Position numbers and translations under genes: made by a program
Shown: positions 1-10,647 of the stretch, piece by piece
How the letters are laid out: every line of letters starts with the position of its first letter
How positions within the stretch are numbered: the stretch's first letter is position 1
Notes under the pieces: model-generated
What the model was told of the DNA's origin: nothing
Databases searched by the model: none
The model's input: the letters and a program-made list of their open reading frames with translations, nothing else
Assembly (NCBI GenBank): GCA_017562135.1
Contig: QEYB01001194.1
Span: 248,001 to 312,000 of the forward strand
Direction of reading: 5' to 3'
Origin: Dipylidium caninum
Taxonomy: Eukaryota; Platyhelminthes; Cestoda; Cyclophyllidea; Dipylidiidae
Length of the DNA stretch: 64,000 nucleotides

Positions 1-850
1 GTCCGCATCCAACGCTTCTCTAGCGCGGTCTATAAAAGGGTGAACTTACTTTTATTCATCTTACCCTTAGGACGTGACCATAGCATGTACGAGAAATACT
101 TCCGAGGTAGAGGATCGGGCAGAAGCACACAAAACCTAGTTCGTATGTATTAGGTGTTGGATAAAAAATCCGACCTGTTGACAAATCGAAGCCTCAAGAA
201 AAAGCGACTCTGATACGCGGTAAGAGAGTATCCCATAGACATAAAGAGAGAAGCAGGTGGACACGAAGGAAAAGTAGAATGTAAACTTCGTTCTTATAGC
301 AAATCGTGTCTCCCTTAGTGGACTTGATGCCCTTGCATGAAATGAAATCACAGAATCAGCCTCTCAACAGTTCCTATTTTACAAATTCCATGTTTTTTCG
401 ATAAGGCTTCTTTAGCAGAATCGACTATCCTATTTCCAAGCTAATGTAAATTATGGAAGAGCCCGTGGCATAATCATGCACTCGGAAATCAGAGGAAGTG
501 GAAAGGATCGCACCACCTCAAAGCTTAATAGAGTCGCTTTAGTAGATCGGGATTTTAAATGGAGTAGAGAAGGTACTAAGTAAGGCTAAAACAGTTGTCC
601 GAAGGTTACTCAACCATAATACTCAAATAGAAATCTCATGAAACCTAAGATACTACTAATACGGGATTAGTAGAATTGTTTGACACGACATTGGACCTTG
701 ACATCGTCAAAAAACGCTCGAAACAAATTGCTACGATCCCCATGCCTACGGAAGGAGCGATGATGTTAGAATGACAGTTAGCGGAGTAAAAATGTTATTT
801 CAAGAATTAATAAAGGACTACTTTGAGGTGAACAGTAAAGACATACTTGG
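1..850. other. AT-rich sequence downstream of the last zinc finger; no gene supported
   Basis: Only short open frames without recognisable motifs. The terminal exon or 3' UTR of the zinc-finger gene probably lies here, because finger 8 ends at a donor-like GTGAGT (869-864 on the minus strand), but I could not pick an acceptor with confidence. Confidence 0.3.
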
Positions 851-869
851 TGACACGGTGAGAACTCAC

Positions 870-3800
870 CCCTATGGACAGCGTTAAGGTGGCGGTAGAA
901 GTCCCATCTACGTACAAAACCCTTGCGGCAGATTCGACAGGTGTAGGGTCTCACGTCTGCAAGATAGATACAAACAGAAAAAAACACGTACACATACCCA
1001 AGTACGCCAACGCAAACAGACTTTCGGAGGGCACATGATGAGGAGTTGCAAGCCACTCACCCGAATGAACCTGAATAATGTGGGCTTGGAGACTCTGATT
1101 ACGGGGATAAACCTTGTCACACTGATCGCAAGCGAACTGCTTCCGTGGTTTGAGGCTGAAAAGGGATGTAGATCTCGGGTAGGGATGGTATTCACAAGCC
1201 TTGAGGCCTAACTAACATTGGGAACAAAGGACTTCAAGATAAGATAACAATAATCCCCAGAGTATATGCTAGTACAACTTCACATCAGCGGTTAACCCTT
1301 GGATACACGGGATTCTTCGTCACCGATGGTAAAGTAAACAATCAAATCTGCCTAATGAATGTATAACTGAGAAACAAGCCCAAAAGATTGACGTAAAACT
1401 GTGCCATTTCACCACAAATGGCCTACCTTGATCATAGCATCTATGTCCAAATAACATGTATTGGTGGAGAGGAAGAATTTAGGAAAATAAAAAGTGGAAC
1501 GTTTCGTAAAAATTAAAAGCGATTCTAAAATTCCTCATTCGAGAAGAAAAAAAGGTTTCTGGACTATCCCATGAGTGAGGAAAAAAGGTAGGTTTTCAGT
1601 TCATCCCAACTATACTAAACTGGCGAGGGCAGTAAAGTGTTTAGCCAGTTGTCCCACCGCGTGTTACACTGAATTCGAATAAAGTGCGAAAGAAAGGGCG
1701 GGGGGGGGGAGGGGAGGATGAGGATGGGAGATTTTGAGTCCTCGGCCAGAGCTTAGCCTATAATTAGGCAACACTACCGCCATCCTCGGCATTGAAAAAT
1801 TACTTTTGGTGCATTAATAAAGGATTTGTTTGAATGGATGTGCCTCCCAAGAGAGGCAGACGTCGAAGGTTTCCATCAAGGACGCTAGGAGTGTGAATTT
1901 GTCGCGGGCTTCTTAAAACAGCACGCACACACACGTGCGCATAAACTATAGGTAGTGATATACACACGCACGTGAATCGCACACACACATAAACATTATA
2001 GCACTAACTCTTAGCGCAGGCCATAAGAGTGCGTATGGAAGCGTGTCGTGCGTTTGCGCATCACGCAAGTAGAAAACACAGTCTCACGATGGTAGTAAAC
2101 GGCAGGCCAAACCAACGCAAAGCGCACGCACACACACACAAGCCTACCAAGTCACACACCATGTGCGTGCGTCACCCCAGATGGGCCTTGCGCGCGGATT
2201 TACGGAGGTGCGTACGCGCGCCGAACAGCGAACACGCCAAGCCCCGTCGCAGCGCGTTATCGACGCAAATGACACGCACACACACTGACGCACCAGCGAG
2301 CGCGTCCTTGCGCCTAGCAGTCGTGCGGTGGGGACACAGAGACACACGCAGGAGGCAGGGTGAGCGGGAATGGGACGCCAGTTCGCAAACACACACGCAC
2401 ACGCCCACTAACTCATTCACTCAACGCCCAGCTCTCGCGTTCATGCTGAATTGGCAATCGCGGTGAATGGCTGGTTATAGCGAGTTGGCCCACTTGCGAG
2501 CAGGCTGGCTCGATTGTTAACCCCCCACGGGTCATAAAGACCACCGTCTTGATCATTCAAGGCGATTCGAGAGTTTAAGAAAAAAATCAGTAATGTGGTA
2601 GTTCGCCCATTTTGTAAGTAAAAATAGGTAATGTGTGTGTGATTCACTGGAATGCGTAATATTAGAAAAAGATTGCACTCACGAAAAATAAACAGACAAG
2701 ACACCGCAACGCACCCACACACACACGCTAGAAGTTGCACGCAAGCACGCAAACGCAGACCTGCGTATGTGCATTCGCCGGTGCGTGCGGAGCGAGCAGA
2801 GGGTGGATCGATAGAAAAGGGTGCACGCAAACAACCTCTACCGCTCGCACACACAGGCGCATCGCCACACGCACACACCCACCCACCCGCCAAAATAAGG
2901 GTACTTAGGCACGCAGATGCAACGCACACGCACACACTCATACACACTGACGCGCATTTCCCTCTCTCTCTGTCGTTACCTCGCTAGCTCGCTCCGCGTA
3001 TGCGTGCGTGTTCGTGAAAACGCGCAAGACGCGCACGTATAATTCGCGCGAGGCCTAGCGCTGAAAGCGGAGAGGGAGGGAGGAGGAGGAGGAGGCACCA
3101 AAAGAGTTGTAGGCAACATTTATGAAGATTGGGGAAAGCACCTGTTGATGATCTTCTCATAAGTCATAGTACCGCAAGAAAGCAACAAACTCGATAGGAG
3201 GCCTAATCTCCCCCCATTGTTAGGCTCTTAGTTGGGTGCCCAATTACTCGAAGTCCCCCTGAGCAGCACAAAGATCAGTGGAGTAGAAAATAATGGTAAG
3301 AATGAAACAAACGTGTATGTTGTAGTTGGGCAGATGCCTGAGTCGGCGAGATAATCGAAATTGTGGCTCCTTGTTGCATCATGTGCTGTGCTGGCGGTAG
3401 ACCCAACTGTTGACCGACTTGTTGAAGTCGCTGTTGTTGTTGCTGTGGCTGCATGGTGTGAGGTGTGGCGGCCCCTGCGGCACCGCCTCCAGCAGGAGTC
3501 GATGGTGCAGAGGGTGTGGAAGATGCGGCAGCTGCTGCGGCAGCTGCCAATTGTAGTTGATGATGCGTTGCCGCAGTGGATGGGAGAAGTCCTCCACCGG
3601 CCTGTTGGAAGAAGAGAGTCGGCATCATGGTGGCGGAGGGCAAAGCGGCGCCTCCTGGACCTGCAGCGCTGACCGATGCCGCTGGCATCGGCACTGCAAA
3701 ACGTGTCCCACCTGCCGCTGCCGCCACTAAACCAAACGCAATAAGGGATTAAAAAATAAAGTTAAGAGACCACTTTGAAGAGATATAAACTCACCGATAC

Positions 3801-6357
3801 TGACAGAGTTGGTAGGCGACTGGGAAAAGGCAGAAAACTGTAGTGATTGCTGGTGTTGAGCAGCTGCTTGAGAAAACTGCGGTTGAACCACCTGGGTGAC
3901 CTGATTCTGAGAGGTCTGAGTGTGCTGTTGAGCTTGTTGTTGGGGATCCTGTTGCTGTTGTTGAGCTTGTGACTGTTGACCTTGCTGTTGCTGCTGGAGA
4001 GTGGCCTGCTGCTGTAAGAGTTGAGTCTGCTGTAAGACTGGCTGTCCCTGTTGTTGAATAACCTGCTGATTGTGCTGCTGTTGAGTAAGTAATTGATGTT
4101 GCTGAGTTTGAAGTAATTGTTGCTGTTGAATTTGCTGCATCAGTTGATCCTGTGTTAAGATGGTTGCCTGTGGCGCCTGAGGCATTGCAAACACATTAGG
4201 CATTCCCGGAATTTGTTGGAGGGTGGCTGAAACGAAGTTTGCAGTGGTGACGATGGAGTTAAAAACCTATGTCAAGTTAGTAACACATCACAGAAATCTG
4301 GTTAGATAGGAAAGCCGTAGCAAAAACAGAGGGGGAAGACAACGCACAGACCAAACAATGAGGTAGTGCTAGAAAGAACAGTTCTACCTTTGTGAACAGC
4401 AACCATATGACGTTCCAAATACCATCGTTGGGGAAATCCCTTGCCACAAGAGCTACACTCATAGGGTTTACTCTCTAAAAAGAGGAAAAAACAGTGAAGA
4501 AAAAAATAGAAGTTAGACGTGTGCAACATAATAAGCAGCAAGTTTTAATATTTTGGCCTACAGTGGCAAGGGACTAAATTTGGTATGTTAAAAAAATAAC
4601 ACTTAAATCTACGAAAAAGATGTCGATTTCAAGAAAAGCTCCGTGCAAACCGGCAGGGTAATAAAAGAAAAAAATTGCAAGTAGTCTGTTAGACGCCGGA
4701 ACTTAGTCGGAAGCCCCCATAAATAGGAAAGTAGGAGCAAATTGTCGAGGTACACCACGAAAGATGACGGCATGGTAAATATTGGAAATAGGGACAGAAA
4801 TAACAGCCGACTCCACACGCACTATGACAATGGTGGATTAAACATACCCTTGTGCACCGAATTCCCGTGTCTCAGAAGATCACATTTGCGAGCAAAGTCC
4901 TTTCCACAAACCTGGCAGTGGTAGGGTTTTAATCCTGAAAGCGGCAAAGATTAAATCAATCACTTCGTGTTAATTTAAGTCATTAAGAAGGAAAACTACT
5001 CAATTATTTGAGATAATGAGTGATATTGGAAGGATAAAATAACAGCTTTTCGTATTTTGTAACCACTCACCTTTGTGGAGGGCATTGATGTGCATTTGTA
5101 AATTCTTCTTCTCTGCAAAAGCCTTATTACACAGGTTGCACGTATAGTCCTTCGAGTCTGGAAAGGGAGAAAAAATTGTCACGGACAAATCACGCATTAA
5201 AAATGGTAAAAACTTTTTTACTGAAAAAATACAATTCACCTGCGTGAACAGACTTCACGTGACGCTTCATAACGGAGCGTTTGCAGAAGGCTTTTTGGCA
5301 TGTTGGACAAAAGACATCGCGTATGTCTATAAACCGAAAAACTATTTCACTTTCCTTCTAACATACAAGATCTATTTGATGTGGAACTTACTTTCGTGTC
5401 TACTTTTGATGTGGTTTTTCAAGAGGAAGGCTTTCGTATAAGACTTGCCACAGATGTTGCAAGGAAATCTTCGAGTGGCTTAAATAAAACGAAAAGTCCA
5501 CAATATCAAAAAGAAAGGGTGGTGGGTGAAAAATAAGCAAGGAAGTACCCTACCAGTATGCGTTATTTCGATATGGTGACGTAAATCCAATTCGGTTGCA
5601 AAATTTGCCCTACAAAAAGCGCATTCATGAGGTTGAGTGCCCACAGCAGGCGCCGATGTAACTGCAGCCGTCACCACAACGGAATCGTCTGTCTAGGGGA
5701 AGAAAACAGAGTTTACAAAAAGGCACTAAAAGGGATTGTAAAGTATTATTGAAATTACTTTTTGAACTCCGTCTAGGCTTGCTTGAGGCAGATGTTGACT
5801 GGTGACAATGGGCGTACCAACTGTCACAGTGACACCTTGTTGTGACTGCGCCACCTGTGCCTGCTGTGAAGTTTGTTGCCGGGAAACTTGTTGTGGTTGC
5901 TGACCACTAGTTTGAGCCGCCTGTTGCTGTTGCTGTTGCTGCAGTAAGCTAGGATCTTGTGGTTGTCCCATCATGGGCTGTCCGACCACGGGATAAAGAA
6001 CAGTATTAGAGTCATCCAATTTTAATCGGAGATAAACGTTGTCGCCAGGTTGTTGGAAGACAGTTCCTGAAATTTACAAGGAACACTGAATCTTAAAATG
6101 AATTAAGTGAAATAGATTAGTGGCAAAATTAATTGCTTGTTAGGGCAACTCTACAGTTGTAGAGGGAGGATATTAAAGACTCACCATCAGTCAATTCAGT
6201 TATGCCAGTGCACTGCACGTAAACTTAACGAAGTGTAAAACATTTGACAGAGAAAGGCAGAAAGGAACACATCACCTAAAAAATTCAAATCCTTACCTGG
6301 CGGCTGTCCGACAAGAATGTTTGAGTATACCGGAGCTGGCGTCAATGTTGGCATACC
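870..6357 (-). CDS. C2H2 zinc-finger protein with Gln-rich and Ala-rich exons, multi-exon (5' end not found)
   Basis: Probable nuclear DNA-binding regulator. Exons in gene order: 6297-6357, 6185-6223, 5759-6066 (Gln-rich), 5554-5692 (finger 1), 5392-5478, 5240-5326, 5071-5157, 4848-4934, 4388-4474 (fingers 2-6), 3795-4226 (Gln-rich), about 3320-3726 (Ala/Gly then Gln-rich), 1061-1155 (finger 7), 870-956 (finger 8). Each finger has C-x2-C-x12-H-x3-5-H, for example CRICRKGF and CSSCGKGF. Acceptor and donor sites are visible at nearly all exons and phases agree from 6357 down to 3726. The join from the Ala-rich exon to finger 7 across a 2.2 kb intron is not phase-resolved, so another small exon may be missing. 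No initiator Met exon or stop was identified. Six fingers, then a low-complexity activation-type block, then two more is an unusual order. I cannot name an orthologue. Confidence 0.8.
1920..3060. repeat. CA/CG-rich alternating purine-pyrimidine tract
   Basis: About 1.1 kb rich in CACACA, CGCACG and GCGTGCG runs, with many CpG dinucleotides, inside the long intron between the Ala-rich exon and finger 7. Open frames here (for example 2029-2466) are Thr/His/Arg-rich products of the repeat and not convincing genes. An internal promoter or CpG-rich regulatory island is possible. Confidence 0.6.
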
Positions 6358-6359
6358 CT

Positions 6360-8218
6360 AGGAAAAGTATATATAAATAAAAAATCTAAACCAACTTGAA
6401 GACGGTAAACCGTTAATATAACCAATCGTGATTGAACTGCTAAACAATAATTTACAGGAGCTCACCAAATACTTCAATAATTGCTATAGAGATGGTTGTA
6501 GAAATTACCCAAACATAAGATAAAACCGACGCTTTAATGTGGTTATAAGAAAATTTATAATAGAAGTAGCTTACGTCTATCGTTTTAAATGACGACGAAA
6601 GGGAAGACATCAGACACGTTCAGGTATTATAATCCACCACTACGGAAAAAACAGAGCTTACATATGTGCACACATCAAACACAAACATATTACAAATTAA
6701 AAAAATACTGCTGACCAGACTTAATGGCAACAACCATATTCCGCTTGACACAAACAAATTAGCGCCTAAGCATTAGCGGTCTAGAGCTTAGAAATATCAG
6801 TATTAAGGGAAAAAACACTGCAAACGGCCAATTAAAAATCCATGGGTGTGAACAACAGAAGCACTTAAAAATAAATGCACATATATAACAAAAACTTCGG
6901 TAACCAGCAGAAAACCAACATCTGCAGGAAAATTTTGCGGATGGCGCAACATTGAATGGGTAAGTTAAACACGCTCAATAAATCTTAAAGGCGGCATTGT
7001 GGAAATCAAAATGCAGCGTGCATAATAGATTTTGTTTTAAAATTTTGCGTATCACTGTTTTGCTTGTAAAAGCGTCAACGCATTTCGCTCTTTGATGTTG
7101 TATATGGTGATGGAATCTGCGTAAATTTACCAAAATGATTCCCCGAAAAGAAATTCACCAACACGTATGAGCCAGTTCCACCATTGCTTTTTCTAGTGCG
7201 CTTTGTAATCTTCCATGAGTGCTTATGTAGTGATTTAATTTTAAAAGAACCTGGAGAACTTACCATTTGTTCCAATCTCAGGTGCATTTTACACTTACGC
7301 TTCCACATCAAGGTAATTTAGTAGACTGATATATACGATATATCTTTCCTGACCCTAATCAGCAATTGATATCAAATAAGATTAGGATGTTACTTTGAAA
7401 TTCTCGTGGTTTAAATATTATGGTACTCCGCTTTCCTTCTAAGTGACTAACATTTTTGTTCGAAGTAGGTGGAGTTTTATGCATTTCTGCACCTTTCTCA
7501 TTTTGTGTCTCCTGCCTCTCGGAAACCGAAGATTTTTTCCAGTTTCTCTGTTAGACAATTGGCTAGAAGTTTTGACTTTTTCCTCCAACACCTTAATTCC
7601 ATTTATGCGAAAATGATGTCCAGACGATTGTCCCTCTCAGCGTAAAAAGTATGTATGAATGCGTTTAACATAATAGTCCTTAGATACATATTAACACATG
7701 GTGCATTGTTTTTCCTCAGATCTTCGACAAGTTAGTGTCAGGTGATTCTAAATTTCTTCGGCGTTTAGGTTATCGGCACAACGTTGTGCCTCAATGAATT
7801 CACAGAAACTGAGCAACTTTGGAACTCAAGAATATTGTTCTGAAGACATGTGAATGGAGTTTGAGTAAAATATGTACACTCGTGTTTAAAAAAGACGGAT
7901 ATACACGTATGCCGGATGTATAGTGTGCTGAAAATTTCTTTACTCACTATCATCCCATTCTCATATTAGGCTGTGTACCCTCGAAAAAAGAAGACCGTAT
8001 TTGGAGTCCTCTCATTCTTTAATTCAAGTATTGATTGAGTAAACGAGTGAGTGGTTCAAAAGTTTGATATAAAAAAGTAAATGGGGGAAAGTCTGTGTAC
8101 ATAAATAAAATAAGTATTTGAGAAGTCCTATATCTGAGTGTAGATTGAGAATTATCCAGGATGCTGACAAGGGCGGGTACTCCATCGTTAGGTTTGTGGG
8201 CGGTTTTACAGCTCCGCC
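6360..8218. other. AT-rich gap between zinc-finger and ARF-like genes
   Basis: No open frame with a recognisable domain. It should hold the 5' exon(s) and promoter of the zinc-finger gene, because the first exon I can place (6297-6357) begins at an acceptor (CTAG), and the 3' UTR of the ARF-like gene. Confidence 0.4.
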
Positions 8219-10647
8219 TCAAGTAGTGTGCTTCCGATGCAGCAACTCATTGCGAAGCCATTCAACACCTTCAAGAACGCCAACGCCTGTCAATGCGCTT
8301 GTTGGTTGAAGGTGCCATATACGATTGCCCATTTTTTCAACTTCAAGTGTTTCCGTGATCTGTCCCAGAGGCATTGCGTATGTTAGATCCTACGTTAAAT
8401 ATTCCCAATATGAGGTGCTTTAACTGCAATTTGTACCATACAATTCTATGCATCCATAAAGTTAAATCATTTTACTCTTAAAATTGGTGAAATGAGGAAT
8501 TTCACCGTCCATTTGGTAGGCAGCTCAACCATGCAGTAGTTAGTCGAAATTAAAGGGAAGTTAGCAAATGGAATGCAGTGGTATCGGTGGTGGTGGCGGT
8601 GCCTGACTTGGTGTGCTGTTTCGAAGACCCACCTGTTTGTTGGCCAGCAGAAGAATAGGGACATGGCGAAGTTGTGCACTACGGAGAATTCCATGAATGG
8701 CATCCCGTGTTTCGTAAACTCTATCGTAATCGCCAGAGTCCACAACGAAGATGAGGGCTGTTGGGAGAGTTAACAAATTACTTTTCGAAAGTGTCCCTTG
8801 AGAAGAACAACGCAGTTACAAGGGAGTGCCATTGCGAAGGGCTCACTTTTATCCGATTGCGACAATTTTGTAATTTGGTCTTAGCCGACGATGAGGCAGG
8901 TGAGGTGTGTTGAAAAAGTATCTATTCGGGGAAATGGAGGCTTGGTTTTGGGTCTGAGGTGGGGGAGAAGAGGAGAATGGTGGTTGTGGCGGAGGCGGTG
9001 AACAGGGATTGTGATTCTCACACACTCCGAAACATGATAATCACCGCTTATGCCTTATGTCTTTTTTTCCTTTTCGCATAACCAGCACTTACATCGGGGC
9101 ATATACAAAAGACGATTTTTGCGTTTTGAACTGCTCGTTTCTGCTCACTATATGGTGTTCACTCTCTCCTTTCCTTCGTAGATTTGTTGTGGCTTAAGAG
9201 CAGAGTGAGTTCCATCAGGTTGGAGGCGAAAAACGCGGTGGCGCTGATACAAATTGGCTTGCAAATATACAACTAAGAGTCAAATAATCACTTCTAAAGT
9301 ATTTGTGTAAACAGTTCAAAGAGAGGCAAATGGCAAAGAAAGGTGCAAAAAAATTATTAATGATATATTCTTTTAGCATCCCTGTCTGTTAACTAGGATT
9401 GGACATGAAAAAATATCATCTGCCTTCGGGATAAATGCCTCCTTGAAACAAATCTCTTAGGGATCGTATTTTCCGAAAAAGTCAATGATATTGTGACCGT
9501 AAATAAGAGGGAATACAGGGAAGGCGACGATCGACGGAACGCATTCTTTCTAGATTATTAACGCAGTAATGAGGGCAGGTAATGCATTATTCAGGTATGA
9601 GATGAATGACCATCAGGGAACAATTTGTACTCGCTCATAAGGGGCTTTAGAGGTGAATTGTTTCTCGGACAGAAGGTGACCCTCGGTGTGAGAAACGGTC
9701 AGTTCTCTTGATCAAGTAATTGTCTTAACTGGCGCCACCCGAGGAAACTTTCAGGGCTGCAAAGATTTGGGCATTTTTCCCGTTTCATCCTTTAGTACAT
9801 CCACAAATCGATTGACCGTAAAAAAAAGAATGGTCAAATCACAAGAAATTATGTTATGTCATGTAATTTAATTGATACATCCAGAATATGGATGAATACA
9901 ACGTCCAAATTAACAATCACCTTTCATTAATGTTTAATAGGTTTAAATATTTTGTTTATACTATCTCGGTTTAAAATTACCTCATCGTGTGGCGAAAATT
10001 TCGATGGATACTCCAGACGAATGGTTATTGAACGCTGCGCTATTCGTAGCTCAACGTACGATGGCAGGGAGGAAGGCTTTCACTTTTCTTCCTTTCTTAA
10101 AACAATTCCATTTCTTCGCCCATGTAATTAAACCGCCCACATTCTTAATTACACAACCAATCTTTTCTCCGGTCCTTTCTTTATTTATTAATCCAAAAAT
10201 GGTAAATTTAACTCTACTGGTACACGTTTCGCTCTTGTAAAACAACTCTAAACATTCAAAATTCTGAATGTTTCTAGTTAAGGAGATATTCTTTTTGTCT
10301 AGTGATCGTAATGCGAGATTTATTTTAGAACTAGCTCCACCACTGTTCACTTCGCTTTACCAAGTTATTACGTGAGGACTCATGTAGCTCCCACCTTCGG
10401 TATATCGGTAGAAGTGTCTCCACAGATTTTTGGGTTGCCAAAATCCACCAATATCCCAAGAACGGATGTAGAGCTCCTTGTAATCCACTGTGTCCACCTG
10501 GAAGTTCATCGCGGGTTCAAAGGAGATGACGTTACCGAGTTGTGCAAGGATGGTCTTTTTGCCGCCATTGTCGAGACCCAACATAAGAACTCGTATCACG
10601 GGCGGCTCAAAGAGGTAGGCGTAGAGAAAGCAACAACACTGGCCCAT
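8219..10647 (-). CDS. Divergent ARF-family small GTPase, 182 aa, three exons
   Basis: Exons 10395-10647, 8633-8757 and 8219-8389; all junctions are GT-AG and phases match (253+125+171 nt gives 182 codons plus stop; ARF1 is 181 aa). Start MGQCCC: Gly2 suggests N-myristoylation, and the adjacent Cys run may be palmitoylated. The ARF fold is clear: GLDNGGKKTIL (P-loop), SWDIGGF (switch II), ALIFVVDS, LLLANKQD (G4, spanning intron 2), TSAL (G5) and the C-terminal helix GVEWLRNELL. ARF proteins recruit effectors to membranes in a GTP-dependent way. Three residues normally used for Mg2+/GTP binding and hydrolysis differ: P-loop Thr to Lys, switch I PTIGF to PAMNF, switch II Gln to Phe. It may bind nucleotide poorly or be a pseudo-GTPase. 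Intron 1 is 1.6 kb and holds no other gene I can see. The orthologous ARL subgroup is not assigned. Confidence 0.85.

Noticed and set aside
2029..2466. 145-codon plus-strand frame, and overlapping minus frames, in the CA-rich tract
   Set aside because: Open because the CA/CG repeat lacks stops. Composition is low complexity and several frames on both strands are equally open.
3361..3672. Plus-strand 103-codon frame
   Set aside because: Shadow of the Ala-rich zinc-finger exon on the minus strand.
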